Translations under genes and position numbers: made by a program
In this document: positions 52,935 to 62,747 of the stretch, in pieces
Position numbering within the stretch: the stretch's first letter is position 1
Layout: each line of letters starts with the position of its first letter
Assembly: GCF_010994275.1 (NCBI RefSeq)
Contig: NZ_WMCD01000003.1
Coordinates: 400,753-464,752 of the forward strand
Origin: Cyclobacterium jeungdonense
GTDB lineage: Bacteria > Bacteroidota > Bacteroidia > Cytophagales > Cyclobacteriaceae
Direction of reading: 5' to 3'
Length of the DNA stretch: 64,000 nt
Notes under the pieces: model-generated
The model's input: only the letters and a program-made list of their open reading frames with translations
Databases searched by the model: none
Told to the model about the DNA's origin: nothing

Positions 52935-54140
52935 TTAATAAGCCACCTCCACCCTGAATCGGGAATTTACCGCTTTCAATTGGTCAAAGGCGGCTTTGGA
53001 AACTTTGATTATCAAGCGGTTGTTGTCGCCCGTCTCCGGCAATACACCTACCACTCTTGCAAAAACAGTAACATCATTTTCTTCATTTCTGATTCTCATG
53101 ATTGTTCCCACAGGAGCTGTACGGTGGAGTACCAGGTATTTTTTGTGATTTCCGGTACCTTCAATCACCTCTGCCTGTCCACTTTCCGTAACGTTTTTAA
53201 AGGCTGTGGATGCTCCTACATTGGAAGGGGTGTTGGAAACGGATGTAGCTCCTCCTGGATCGGGGGCAGGTCGGTTGGGGGTAGTAGTGCTTGCCGAAGG
53301 CTCTGGATTTACAGGCCTTGAAGGGCCCGGAAGCTGGCTGACCGGAATTTGGGCGTTGGTCTCTCTTCCTACTTTTAGGGTTTGACCAATTCGTAAATTA
53401 TTAGAGGAAAGGCCATTCCACTGGATCAGGTCTTCCACTTTTGAATCGTACTTTTGAGCAATGGAAAATAGCGTTTCCCCCTGCACTACCCGATGAGAAA
53501 TCCAATTCCCCGTAGTGGACACCAGTGGTTTGCTTTCAGTGGTGGTGTTGGAGGCACTTCTGTTTTCTTTGGGGGCTTTTTCAGGCTTTCGTGCCGTCTT
53601 ACTATTGGAGTTGTCTGGTGCGGGAGTAACCGCTTCATTAGTTACCGCAACAGTTTGATCCGCCATTTCTACCGTTTCTTCAATTTTTTCACTGGCAACG
53701 GGCTTTTGTTTTTCCTCCAACCCCTTGATGATCAAAGATTGTCCCACGCTGATATCCGAACCTTTAAGCTCATTCCACGCCATCAGGTCTTCTACTTTGG
53801 AATCGTACTTTTGGGCAATAGAAAAAAGGGTTTCACCGGGAATCACCTGATGAAGCTTTGCTCCTGCCGGCAGAGCTAGTTTTTCCACGAACGGCACCCT
53901 TATTCGCTGTCCTATTTTGAGGCCGGCTTTTAGATTATCATTACTTTGGACAATATCTCCTACGGGGGTATTGTACCGCCGGGAGATTCCAAATAAGGTC
54001 TCCTGAGGTTCAACCTGATGAATAATGTAGGATTTTCCCCCTATTCGTTCTATCCCTACGGAGTCAATTTTTGTCAGCACGCTTCCCCTGGAAGGGATTG
54101 CCATACTGATCATCCCCAAAATCAAAATCCAGCACTTCAT
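52935..54140 (-). CDS. Exported protein with three LysM domains and a DPBB-like C-terminus
   Basis: I start at MKCWILILGMISMAIP (54140), a signal peptide; a frame 12 codons longer exists. The 401-residue protein has three LysM repeats (about 30-80, 90-145 and 215-260; the last two share ETLFSIAQKYDSKVEDL), a Ser/Pro/Thr-rich linker (about 265-315) and a C-terminal double-psi-barrel-like region (GTIMRIRNEENDVTVFARVVG). It should bind peptidoglycan in the periplasm and may be a lytic or structural wall protein. Confidence 0.87.
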   Translation of the reverse strand: MKCWILILGMISMAIPSRGSVLTKIDSVGIERIGGKSYIIHQVEPQETLFGISRRYNTPVGDIVQSNDNLKAGLKIGQRIRVPFVEKLALPAGAKLHQVIPGETLFSIAQKYDSKVEDLMAWNELKGSDISVGQSLIIKGLEEKQKPVASEKIEETVEMADQTVAVTNEAVTPAPDNSNSKTARKPEKAPKENRSASNTTTESKPLVSTTGNWISHRVVQGETLFSIAQKYDSKVEDLIQWNGLSSNNLRIGQTLKVGRETNAQIPVSQLPGPSRPVNPEPSASTTTPNRPAPDPGGATSVSNTPSNVGASTAFKNVTESGQAEVIEGTGNHKKYLVLHRTAPVGTIMRIRNEENDVTVFARVVGVLPETGDNNRLIIKVSKAAFDQLKAVNSRFRVEVAY

Positions 54141-54287
54141 TTTAAAAACAGTTTTCTGACAAGTATTTACCAACATTCATGCAAATTTGATATTTATTTT
54201 ATCAATTGCAACACCATTTTCGTCCAATGGAAACATTGATCGTTTTTATTGGTATATTCAAACGGGAAATATAAAATAGAATATTAA

Positions 54288-55655
54288 ATGAAATTGATAA
54301 TTAGTTCATTGTTTTATATCGCTGGTTTTTTTTCAATGGTGCACCTCTCTTTCGGTCAGAATGAGGAGCAGACGGATTCGGTAAAGCTGGTGTATGTCCT
54401 TGAAATGAAAAGCGATATTGATCCGAGGATGAACCGAAAGGTTACCCTTGCTTTGGAAGATGCCAGGGATAGAAATGCAGCCATGATTATTGTCCACATG
54501 GATACCTATGGGGGAGCTGTGACTGATGCCGATGAAATCCGGACATTGTTTTTGGAGTCAAAGATCCCCATTCATTCTTTTATTGATAAGGATGCCGCGT
54601 CAGCTGGGGCTTTGATTTCGATTGCCTGTGACAGCATTTACATGGCCAGAGGAGGAAGTATTGGTGCGGCGACGGTAGTAATGGGTGGAACGGGGGAGGC
54701 AGCTCCAGATAAATACCAGTCTTACATGCGATCCATAATGCGGAGTACCGCCGAGGCCACTGGCAGAGACCCGCGAATAGCTGAAGCCATGGTGGACGAA
54801 GACCTGGAAGTAGAAGGGATTTCCAAAGCGGGTGAAGTCATTACTTTTTCCGTTTCCGAGGCCATTGCCAATGGGTTCTGTGAGGCAGAAGTGGCCTCCA
54901 TAGATGAAATTATTGAACGAAACGGGCTAGAAAACTACGAAGTGTATCAATACGAGCCCTCAGTGGCGGAGGACATTATTGCTATTTTTCTCAATCCTGC
55001 TGTCAGCGGGTTTTTGATTTTGGTGATCTTTGCTGGTATTTATTTTGAAATACAAACACCGGGTGTTGGCTTTCCTTTGGCCGCCAGCGGCATTGCGATG
55101 GTTTTATATTTTATTCCTTATTACCTGACTGGTTTGGCCAGCAACCTGGAAGTAGTCATTTTCATTGTGGGAATAATTTTGCTGGCAGTGGAGGTGTTTG
55201 TCATTCCAGGCTTTGGCGTATTTGGGATTCTGGGTATCATTTGTGTATTGGCAGGTCTGACTATGGGCATGCTGCCCAACGAGTTGTTTGATTTTACCTT
55301 CGTTAGTTCAGGAAAACTCTTCACGGCGTTGCTAACCGTCATTTTGTCGGTAATTGTTTCTACCGTATTAATTTTCAGTCTTACCCCAAAGATCAATCAA
55401 TGGGAAAGTTTCAGCAAGATCTCTCTGGCTGACACACAACAGAAATCGGAAGGATATACCTCCTCTTTTTACAGTAACGATCTGTTAGGAAAACAAGGTG
55501 TTTCGCACACCCGGCTTATGCCCAGTGGAAAAGTACTTATTGAAGATGAAATTTACGATGCCTATTCCCGCGGTGAGTTTATAGATAGGGGGGAAAATAT
55601 TCAGGTAATCAGCACGGAGGGGACTTCTCTCAGGGTGAAAAAAGTACAAGCCTGA
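54288..55655 (+). CDS. NfeD-family membrane serine protease
   Basis: The 455-residue protein is the long NfeD form: signal peptide, ClpP-like protease domain with the likely nucleophile in DAASAGALISIA near residue 105, four or five membrane helices (about 225-365), and a C-terminal OB-fold domain (LMPSGKVLIEDEIYDAYSRG). Long NfeD proteins cleave stomatin-like proteins, but no stomatin gene lies next to it here. A weak hairpin at 55694-55725 follows, then the fourth 91-nt unit. Confidence 0.9.
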   Translation: MKLIISSLFYIAGFFSMVHLSFGQNEEQTDSVKLVYVLEMKSDIDPRMNRKVTLALEDARDRNAAMIIVHMDTYGGAVTDADEIRTLFLESKIPIHSFIDKDAASAGALISIACDSIYMARGGSIGAATVVMGGTGEAAPDKYQSYMRSIMRSTAEATGRDPRIAEAMVDEDLEVEGISKAGEVITFSVSEAIANGFCEAEVASIDEIIERNGLENYEVYQYEPSVAEDIIAIFLNPAVSGFLILVIFAGIYFEIQTPGVGFPLAASGIAMVLYFIPYYLTGLASNLEVVIFIVGIILLAVEVFVIPGFGVFGILGIICVLAGLTMGMLPNELFDFTFVSSGKLFTALLTVILSVIVSTVLIFSLTPKINQWESFSKISLADTQQKSEGYTSSFYSNDLLGKQGVSHTRLMPSGKVLIEDEIYDAYSRGEFIDRGENIQVISTEGTSLRVKKVQA

Positions 55656-55746
55656 AAGCGGTTAACTCAGGATTAAACCGGCCCATACGGCAGGGGTCCC
55701 GAATTTTTCTTTATTTTCGAGACCCAAACAAACCCTTTTTTCTATG

Positions 55747-55833
55747 ATGAAATCGAGCATGACGAAAACGTCACACAGTGGTATGATTATCAATCATGCG
55801 AGATTCCATGTGACCATTAAGAAACAATTATAG
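55747..55833 (+). CDS. Repeated 28-codon micro-ORF, copy 4
   Basis: This copy reads MKSSMTKTSHSG then MIINHARFHVTIKKQL and TAG, 28 codons, with a preceding in-frame ATG at 55744. Four bases (ACAC) separate its stop from the ATGAAA of plsC. It keeps perfect small hairpins GACG/CGTC, CAC/GTG and ATGATT/AATCAT. With the copies at 22836 and 22927 it shows that frame, stop and spacing are conserved. Confidence 0.45.
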   Translation: MKSSMTKTSHSGMIINHARFHVTIKKQL

Positions 55834-55837
55834 ACAC
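55747..55837 (+). repeat. 91-nt ATGAAATCGAGC unit, copy 4
   Basis: This is the uninterrupted unit with the clearest palindromes. Its left end is ATGAAATCGAGC and its right end is the plsC start ATGAAA, exactly 91 bases later, as at 22927. Confidence 0.85.
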
Positions 55838-56593
55838 ATGAAAGTTATTCAGAGGCTTTATTCCATTTACGGATCCATAGTTTTTATCCTTACTTTTTTA
55901 GTTTTGCTTCCTGTTTTTGCTTTTACCATTGAGATCTCTGGGAAAAAAGCCAGGGGAAGAAAGCTCAATCGAATTTGGTCTACGGTGTTTTTTGGGATGC
56001 TATTGTTCAAAGTGAGAATGGAAAACCTACACCATTTTAAAGGAAAAGGTCCTTTTGTAATTGTAGCCAATCATTTTTCTTACCTCGATATTCCAGTTTT
56101 AGGTTTAATTCCTTTTGACCTGATATTTATTGGCAAGAGTTCTCTGGGAAAAGTACCTCTTTTTGGGTACATGTTTAAGAACCTACACATTGCTGTAAAT
56201 AGAAATAGCCTGAAAAGCAGAGGTGAATCAGTACAGAAGGCGAAGGACGCCTTGGATCAAGGAAGTAGCGTGGTTTTTTTTCCAGAGGGTGGAATCTCCA
56301 GCAGTAATCCTCCAAACATGGCCCGTTTTAAGGATGGGGCATTTAAAGTGGCCGTGGACAAACAAATTCCGGTAATTCCTATCACTTTATCCTACAATCA
56401 CTTAATTTTGCCCGATGACGGCCGGTTTTTATTGCGGTACAAACCGGTAAAAGTAGTTATACACCCCCCCCTTTCGGTGGAAGGTTTGGGAATCCGGGAT
56501 GTGGGGGAACTCAAAAAGAAATGTAATCGCATTATCCAGGAGCAATTGTGGAAAGACAATAAATCCCTGAAAGTAAAAACGAACAGCAAATGA
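55838..56593 (+). CDS. plsC: 1-acyl-sn-glycerol-3-phosphate acyltransferase
   Basis: The 251-residue membrane-bound enzyme acylates lysophosphatidate. It has an N-terminal hydrophobic helix, the catalytic NHFSYLD (HX4D) near residue 77, FIGKSSLGKVPLFG and FFPEGGISSS (glycerol-phosphate binding). Its start codon is the right boundary of a 91-nt unit. It overlaps gatC by four bases (ATGA), so translation is coupled. Confidence 0.92.
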   Translation: MKVIQRLYSIYGSIVFILTFLVLLPVFAFTIEISGKKARGRKLNRIWSTVFFGMLLFKVRMENLHHFKGKGPFVIVANHFSYLDIPVLGLIPFDLIFIGKSSLGKVPLFGYMFKNLHIAVNRNSLKSRGESVQKAKDALDQGSSVVFFPEGGISSSNPPNMARFKDGAFKVAVDKQIPVIPITLSYNHLILPDDGRFLLRYKPVKVVIHPPLSVEGLGIRDVGELKKKCNRIIQEQLWKDNKSLKVKTNSK

Positions 56594-56877
56594 AGTTGGA
56601 TATTAATTCGCTAAAAAAAATTGCACATCTGGCCCGGTTGGAGTTTGATGAAAGTGGTGCAAAAAAAATGACCAGGGATATGACCCAGATTTTGGATTGG
56701 GTAGAGAAATTAAATGAGCTGGATACCTCTGAAGTCGAGCCCCTGATCACCATGTCATCAGAGGAGAATATCATGCGTGAAGACAAGGTGGGAACGCACC
56801 TGGACCACGAAAAAGCCCTTAAAAATGCCCCGCAAAGAGATTCTGATTATTTCCGGGTTCCGAAGGTAATGGAATAA
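56590..56877 (+). CDS. gatC: Aspartyl/glutamyl-tRNA amidotransferase subunit C
   Basis: The 95-residue protein stabilises the GatA subunit in converting Glu-tRNA(Gln) or Asp-tRNA(Asn). It has the family start LDINSLKKIAHLARLEFDE and the C-terminal RDSDYFRVPKVME. gatA and gatB are not in the window. It overlaps plsC by four bases and the next gene by one base. Confidence 0.95.
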   Translation: MKLDINSLKKIAHLARLEFDESGAKKMTRDMTQILDWVEKLNELDTSEVEPLITMSSEENIMREDKVGTHLDHEKALKNAPQRDSDYFRVPKVME

Positions 56878-59666
56878 TGCGTCCGGATGGCTTGGTAAAA
56901 ATTATTTATTTAACCCTGGTGGTTATTCTTTTCATTGCAGGGATAGCTTCGATGGTTTTGTATTTTTGGGATATTTCTCAACTCCCGATTCGCACGATCG
57001 TTCGAGCTGAACCCCTAACCGTTCCTCTGGATAGTTTCTATACCGGAACAGATTCCCTTTCCCTCACTACGCAGAACATACTGCTCATAGAAGAGTACGT
57101 ATCCGCAGCTCCCCTTTCCTTCCCTGAATGGAGCCAAATCATGGGGTTGCTTATCTGGCTGTTGTTTCTCGTTTTCGTCTGGTTGCTAACCATGCTTAAA
57201 CGAAACGCCTTTCTGGTGGGCGCGGGCTTGCTCATTTTTTTGTTGACCATCAGTGGTGTGAATAGTCTCAACATAGCCGGAATAGGTAGTAATTTCGGGC
57301 TGATAATCGCGTTGCTTTGTTTGCTGCTACCGGCAGCGGCCATACACCTTTTTTTTGATGACCTGTCCGTCAACAAGCGGGCGATGGTCATTTTTGGATT
57401 AGGCATTGCCTGCCCGATCCTGTTGATTTATTTTGCCAATGCCCCTTACCCAACTTTATTATTTTCTGAAAATACAAGTCTTATGGCGCTGGCCATTGCC
57501 GCTGGGTTTATGCTGTATATAGGGAATGCGATTCTCACCGGAGTGTTTCTTTTTTTGGGAAAACTGAATGAAGGGGTAGGAATAAAAATGGCCTGGCATT
57601 TTGGCGGCATTGGTTTGCTATACCTCTTACTTTTGGGATTAATGTTGTTGGATATAACAGGAAGTTTGTCGGGTTGGCCACTGCCCCCGTTTCAGGTACT
57701 TTTGATGGTAGCCGGTATCGTCGGCTATCCGGTGGTCGTACACAAAATTAAAAACACTCCGCAGCCCTTTGGACCCGATTGGGTAGGAAAGGTTTTTTAT
57801 CTAACCGCATTTTCCATTTGCCTGCTGGTGCTGTTTAAAGGGATGGGTACTGTAAATAGCCCCATGGTGGATTTTTTGAACCATGTTTTTATTTATAGCC
57901 AATTAGGATTCGGATTGTTGTTCTTTCTTTACGTTTGGGTGAATTTTTCAGGAATAATCAACAGCGGTAAAGCGATTGGAAATATTTTGTATAAACCGCC
58001 GTTTTTCCCCTTTTTCCATTTTCGCCTGGGAGGAATATTGAGTTTATTGATATTTTTGGTATATGCTGATGGTATTGTAGCCGTTCAATTCAGCACAGCC
58101 TCTACCCAGTTATCCGCGGACTACTATTATGCCAGTCAACGACCCGTAGAGGCGACGGTGTTGTATGAGAATGCCTTTGAACGATACCGTGAAAATGATA
58201 AAGCCCTACTTGCCACTGCGCATTTGTATTTGAGTCAAAATCAACCAACGCTGGCATTGAACACCTTGGTGAGGAGTTTTGAAGAAAATCCTCAGGTAGC
58301 GGATATCCTATTGCTGAGTCAGTTACTCGAAAAGCGTCAACGCATCAATGAGGCTATTTTTTATTTGAAGAAAGGCTTGGAATTTTATCCCGCTAGTACC
58401 CATCTTTCAAATAACCTGGCCCTGATCTATCATGGGATGAACCGCGGAGGCGATGCATTGGCCATTCTGGATAGCATGGAAGTAAGAGGAGAGGTAGAAT
58501 ATCTTAACCAGCTGGCAGTAAAAATAGCTCAGGGAAAGGCATTGGATCCATCTGAGGAATCAGGATTTTCTCTGAAGCATCACATTAATAGGTTGGCTTA
58601 TGCCAATGCCACAGGAGCAACTGCGCCCAATGTCTTACCGATGGACACTCTAACGGAGGCTGGCAACCTGATCAACAGGGCCCTTCTGCGTAACCAGTTA
58701 AGCACCCGATTTGATCCGGATATGGAGGATAAATTCAGGGAGACTCTTCGGAGGCTGTCAGAAGGGCAGCAACTTGATTTGTCCGTTGAGGAAAGTATCA
58801 GGGAATCCTGTTTATTGTTGGAGTTTCGGGTAGGCGATGTGAACGAATTGTTGAAGCAGTTAAATGGGATGGCGTTCCGCTTTACCGGTAACGCAGGTTA
58901 TTACCATTCCTTTGCCGGTTGGGTACTTTCCAGGGAGGGAGATTTTGAAAAAGCAGCCATCGAATGGAAACAGGCAATGTTAAAAGGCTTCGCCCGATTC
59001 ACTCCGGCTCATTTGCCTTATCTTTACTTTGGGGGAATGCAGGAAGAAGCCAGGTTTATTTCGGGAACTCAAAATGTGAATTACCCGAGTTGGATGCGGT
59101 TTGACGGAGAAGGGAACTTGGTGTTAAATGACACGTTGCACTTTTACCAGACCTTGGCGAGATTACCTGAAATGCTCGGGAAAGAATTGCTTCCCGCTTT
59201 GGATAGTTTGCAAAGCCAGCACTTTAGGTCGTATTTGGCAAAAGAAATAGTGCTCAAAAAGGGACACTGGTTAGAAAAGGAAACGTTGGATAATTTGCTG
59301 CTATTGGCAATTAATGCTGAAACATCCGAAGTAGAAATAGGGTTTATAAGGAAGTATGTAGAAAAAATACAGGGGGAACAACCCACTGACTGTAATTCTC
59401 TGGATTTACCAGAAGTAGGCAATCCCTATTGGACGCCCATGGTGTTGGCGTCGATCAAAAATGTATCGGAAGCAGAGGAAAGTTACCGGTTGTTGCAAGA
59501 AGCCAGTCAATTTAACAAAGATCCCTTGCTCTGGATTGAATTGGTAAAATATTGTCGAATTATTGGATTGGACCAATACGCCAGCCGCAACCTGGCGATA
59601 ATGTCAGAATGGATAGGACAGGAAGACCTTACCAGACTGCAACTGGAACATCTAAGAATCCATTAG
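56877..59666 (+). CDS. Large membrane protein with C-terminal TPR region
   Basis: The 929-residue protein begins one base inside the gatC stop (TAATG). It has about ten hydrophobic helices in its first 400 residues and then a soluble region of TPR-like repeats (LLATAHLYLSQNQPTLALNTLVRSF, NEAIFYLKKGLEFYPASTHLSNNLALIYHGM) to the end. I do not recognise a named family. The tight overlap with plsC and gatC suggests one transcript. A role in envelope assembly is a guess. Confidence 0.8.
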   Translation: MRPDGLVKIIYLTLVVILFIAGIASMVLYFWDISQLPIRTIVRAEPLTVPLDSFYTGTDSLSLTTQNILLIEEYVSAAPLSFPEWSQIMGLLIWLLFLVFVWLLTMLKRNAFLVGAGLLIFLLTISGVNSLNIAGIGSNFGLIIALLCLLLPAAAIHLFFDDLSVNKRAMVIFGLGIACPILLIYFANAPYPTLLFSENTSLMALAIAAGFMLYIGNAILTGVFLFLGKLNEGVGIKMAWHFGGIGLLYLLLLGLMLLDITGSLSGWPLPPFQVLLMVAGIVGYPVVVHKIKNTPQPFGPDWVGKVFYLTAFSICLLVLFKGMGTVNSPMVDFLNHVFIYSQLGFGLLFFLYVWVNFSGIINSGKAIGNILYKPPFFPFFHFRLGGILSLLIFLVYADGIVAVQFSTASTQLSADYYYASQRPVEATVLYENAFERYRENDKALLATAHLYLSQNQPTLALNTLVRSFEENPQVADILLLSQLLEKRQRINEAIFYLKKGLEFYPASTHLSNNLALIYHGMNRGGDALAILDSMEVRGEVEYLNQLAVKIAQGKALDPSEESGFSLKHHINRLAYANATGATAPNVLPMDTLTEAGNLINRALLRNQLSTRFDPDMEDKFRETLRRLSEGQQLDLSVEESIRESCLLLEFRVGDVNELLKQLNGMAFRFTGNAGYYHSFAGWVLSREGDFEKAAIEWKQAMLKGFARFTPAHLPYLYFGGMQEEARFISGTQNVNYPSWMRFDGEGNLVLNDTLHFYQTLARLPEMLGKELLPALDSLQSQHFRSYLAKEIVLKKGHWLEKETLDNLLLLAINAETSEVEIGFIRKYVEKIQGEQPTDCNSLDLPEVGNPYWTPMVLASIKNVSEAEESYRLLQEASQFNKDPLLWIELVKYCRIIGLDQYASRNLAIMSEWIGQEDLTRLQLEHLRIH

Positions 59667-59739
59667 TATAAATTAACGTGCCGAATTCCTGTTTTTACCT
59701 ATAATCTCCTATCTTCACATTTTAAAATCCTTTGTTATT

Positions 59740-60456
59740 ATGCCAGAGATCATCAGAACCAAAGAATTGCAAAAAATTTACCGGATGGGAGCCGAAGAGG
59801 TTCATGCATTGGAATCTGTCAGCATCGAAGTAGACAGAGGAGAATATGTGGCATTTATGGGACCTTCCGGCTCAGGAAAATCCACCTTGATGAATATTAT
59901 CGGTTGTTTGGATACGCCTACTGTCGGGAATTATATCCTAAATGGGAAAGATGTGAGTGATATGGATGAAAATGAATTGGCCGAAATACGGAACAAGGAA
60001 ATCGGATTCGTTTTTCAGACCTTTAACCTTTTACCTCGGGCCACTTGTCTGGATAATGTGGCTTTGCCCTTGATATATGCTGGTTTCAAAAAGAAGGACA
60101 GGGATGAAAAGGCCTTCCTTGCCCTAAAAAGTGTTGGACTGGATGATAGGATTCACCACAAGCCCAATGAACTTTCCGGGGGACAAAGGCAACGAGTGGC
60201 GATTGCCCGTGCCCTGGTCAACGACCCGAGCATCATCCTGGCAGATGAGCCTACCGGAAACCTGGATTCCAAAACATCTTACGATATCATGGATTTATTC
60301 CATGAATTGCATCAAAAAGGAAATACCATTATCATGGTAACCCATGAAGACGATATTGCTCACTATGCTCATAGAGTAATCCGCTTGAGAGATGGACTGG
60401 TGGAATCAGATGAAACCAATCCCAACCCTACCGTAGTGGATAAGTCAATCGTCTAA
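59740..60456 (+). CDS. ABC transporter ATP-binding protein, LolD/MacB type
   Basis: The 238-residue ATPase has Walker [10 protein letters not shown] near 40, signature [15 protein letters not shown] near 146, Walker [13 protein letters not shown] near 168 and the switch histidine in VTHEDD. The sequence is of the LolD/MacB/FtsE group that works with FtsX-like permeases at the inner membrane. No permease gene is adjacent: the next gene is a corrinoid adenosyltransferase. The partner must be encoded elsewhere. Confidence 0.93.
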   Translation: MPEIIRTKELQKIYRMGAEEVHALESVSIEVDRGEYVAFMGPSGSGKSTLMNIIGCLDTPTVGNYILNGKDVSDMDENELAEIRNKEIGFVFQTFNLLPRATCLDNVALPLIYAGFKKKDRDEKAFLALKSVGLDDRIHHKPNELSGGQRQRVAIARALVNDPSIILADEPTGNLDSKTSYDIMDLFHELHQKGNTIIMVTHEDDIAHYAHRVIRLRDGLVESDETNPNPTVVDKSIV

Positions 60457-60477
60457 ACCTTTCCAGTCTTTGAATCG

Positions 60478-61026
60478 ATGAAGATATACACAAAAACAGG
60501 AGACAAAGGTCAGACCTCTCTTCTGGGAGGTACCCGGGTGAATAAATCCCACCTTCGGATTGATGCTTACGGTACCATTGATGAGTTGAACGCTCATTTA
60601 GGTTTCTTGAGAGATCAGGATGTCAACCAAAAGCGGGCAGAAAAACTCAGCATCATACAGGACAGACTTTTCGTGGTTGGTGCCATGTTAGCTACCGATC
60701 CGGAGAAAAATGCGGTAAAAATTCCGCACCTTAAAAAGGAAGACGTTCTGTTTCTGGAAGCAGAGATAGACCAGATGGAGTCCGGTTTGCCTCCATTAAA
60801 GAATTTTATCCTCCCTGGCGGACATCCGGTGGTATCTTATGCCCATATTGCCAGGACTGTATGCAGAAGGGCAGAAAGGGCAATTATTTTGTTAAGCGAG
60901 TCCTCCGCTGTGGATGAGTTAATTCCCGAATACATCAACCGGCTATCGGACTACCTGTTTGTTTTGGGCCGGCAACTGGCACTGGAGTTACAAATTCAAG
61001 AAATCACCTGGCGTCCAGCGAAATAA
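60478..61026 (+). CDS. Cob(I)alamin adenosyltransferase, PduO type
   Basis: The 182-residue enzyme transfers the adenosyl group of ATP to cob(I)alamin. It starts MKIYTKTGDKGQTSLLGGTRV, the ATP-binding N-terminus of the PduO family. It keeps RIDAYGTIDELNAHLG and the RTVCRRAERA helix with the catalytic arginine region near 130. It precedes ilvE with no gap, so the two are cotranscribed, although the pathways are not obviously linked. Confidence 0.93.
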   Translation: MKIYTKTGDKGQTSLLGGTRVNKSHLRIDAYGTIDELNAHLGFLRDQDVNQKRAEKLSIIQDRLFVVGAMLATDPEKNAVKIPHLKKEDVLFLEAEIDQMESGLPPLKNFILPGGHPVVSYAHIARTVCRRAERAIILLSESSAVDELIPEYINRLSDYLFVLGRQLALELQIQEITWRPAK

Positions 61027-62100
61027 ATGAATATGAACAAGACGTTATCAATTACCGTTACAAAATCGCAGCGGTCCAAATTATCTGAAACCGATTTTGA
61101 TACATTGGCCTTTGGCCACATTATCAGTGATCACATGTTTGTGGCAGAATATGTCGATGGCGAATGGGGAAACATGAGAGTGGAGCCTTATGGTCCATTG
61201 GAGATTAATCCTGCCAACGCCACCCTTCATTACGGTCAATCCGTTTTTGAGGGACTAAAAGCGTACCGAAATGAAGCCGGTGAAATTTTGGTTTTTCGTG
61301 GAGATGCCAACCAACGAAGGCTTAACGAATCTGCCTTTCGGATGTGTATTCCGGAGGTTCCGGAGGAGGTTTTCATGGAAGGTATGCGCAAGCTTTTAGA
61401 AGTGGATAGGGAATGGGTGCCTAAAAATCCCGGTTATTCCTTATACATTCGTCCATTTGTTTTTGCTGACGATGATTACCTGGGCATTCGCCCGTCCCGT
61501 AAATACAAGTTCATCATTCTCGCTTCACCAGTGGGGAAATACTACGCCAAACCGGTGGCAGTAAAAGTAGAGACTCAATTCTCCCGAGCTGTGGAGGGTG
61601 GGACTGGAGCAGCCAAAGCGGCGGGTAATTATGCCGGATCACTTTTTCCTGCCCAAAAAGCTCAAGATGAAGGATACGATCAACTGCTTTGGACGGATGG
61701 AAAGACCCACCAATACATCGAAGAGAGTGGTACCATGAACGTCATGTTTGTGCTTGATGGGGTCCTTGTTACTGCGCCTACCACCACGGGCACCATCCTG
61801 AAAGGTATCACCAGAGATAGCGTATTGACGTTGGCAAGAGATATGGGCGTTTCGGTGGAAGAGCGTTTTTTATCGGTCGCCGAATTGGAAGAGGCACTCA
61901 TTTCAGGAAGACTCGAAGAGGCCTTTGGCACCGGGACGGCAGCTACAGTGGCTTTTATTCGACTGATCAATATTCACGGAAAGGACTACCTGTTGCCGGA
62001 AAAACCCGCCGATGCGTTTTCCAATCGGGTATTGAAATCCCTGGACGATATCAAGTATGGAAAGGTTCCGGACACCTACGGATGGATCAGGAAATACTGA
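61027..62100 (+). CDS. ilvE: Branched-chain amino acid aminotransferase
   Basis: The 357-residue fold-type IV PLP enzyme has LHYGQSVFEGLKAYR near 70, the PLP lysine in GGTGAAKAAGNYAGSLF near 198 and EESGTMNVMFV. It transaminates leucine, isoleucine and valine. It abuts the adenosyltransferase stop (ATG immediately after TAA) and a secreted-protein gene follows after one base, so it sits in a three-gene transcript. Confidence 0.95.
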   Translation: MNMNKTLSITVTKSQRSKLSETDFDTLAFGHIISDHMFVAEYVDGEWGNMRVEPYGPLEINPANATLHYGQSVFEGLKAYRNEAGEILVFRGDANQRRLNESAFRMCIPEVPEEVFMEGMRKLLEVDREWVPKNPGYSLYIRPFVFADDDYLGIRPSRKYKFIILASPVGKYYAKPVAVKVETQFSRAVEGGTGAAKAAGNYAGSLFPAQKAQDEGYDQLLWTDGKTHQYIEESGTMNVMFVLDGVLVTAPTTTGTILKGITRDSVLTLARDMGVSVEERFLSVAELEEALISGRLEEAFGTGTAATVAFIRLINIHGKDYLLPEKPADAFSNRVLKSLDDIKYGKVPDTYGWIRKY

Positions 62101-62101
62101 G

Positions 62102-62668
62102 ATGAATTTCGAATGTTTTAAACCAATTCAGGTATCCATTCCAATACTGAAGTCAATCCTTCTTTTGCTGTTGCTTTTGGGGCTTGTTAATGTACGCATT
62201 TTGGGACAGAACTACCTGATCCTTCAACGAGGGGCCAACCAAAAAACCCGTCTTGTTTATGAAGAGGGGGATCAACTGGTGTACCTGCAAAAAGGATTGG
62301 ACTATTACATACAGGATAAGATCCGGGAAATCAGAAGCGATATCCTTGTTTTGGAAGAAAATGTTCTTCAATTGGGCCAGATAGAAGCGATTGATATTCG
62401 GGAAAAAGACGAAAGAAATCGCACCTTGGGTAATTTGAGTTTGCTTCCCATGGCTGCAGGCACCATGCTCTTGCTTGCCTCAGGCATCAACAGTTTATAT
62501 GCCGATGGAAAAATCGAATATAGTTCCGGAACCTTGATTACCGGTGGGGCCTTGATTGGTGCGGGGTTGATACTTCAGCCGCTGAGGTACAAGCGATTCA
62601 GAATAAAAGGGAGAAATAAGATTCAGATCATTCCGCTGGAGGATCTGGAAGAATCCGAAGGAACCTAG
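62102..62668 (+). CDS. Small membrane or secreted protein of unknown function
   Basis: I start at ATG 62102 (MNFECFKPIQ), one base after the ilvE stop; a frame from 62057 overlaps ilvE without support. The 188-residue product has a hydrophobic signal or anchor (ILLLLLLLGL, about 20-33), a soluble part and two further hydrophobic segments (LLPMAAGTMLLLASG, TGGALIGAGLIL near 120 and 155). I do not recognise it. Confidence 0.72.
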   Translation: MNFECFKPIQVSIPILKSILLLLLLLGLVNVRILGQNYLILQRGANQKTRLVYEEGDQLVYLQKGLDYYIQDKIREIRSDILVLEENVLQLGQIEAIDIREKDERNRTLGNLSLLPMAAGTMLLLASGINSLYADGKIEYSSGTLITGGALIGAGLILQPLRYKRFRIKGRNKIQIIPLEDLEESEGT

Positions 62669-62747
62669 CTTGTTTCGCTCCAGGAATAGGTAATGCGTTA
62701 GGGAATTACCAAATTTGTACGATAGTTAAACCATAAAAACAAAGAAT

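Noticed and set aside
55694..55725. A hairpin after nfeD as a terminator
   Set aside because: The stem has a C-A mismatch and no T run follows directly, so I mention it only in the nfeD entry.
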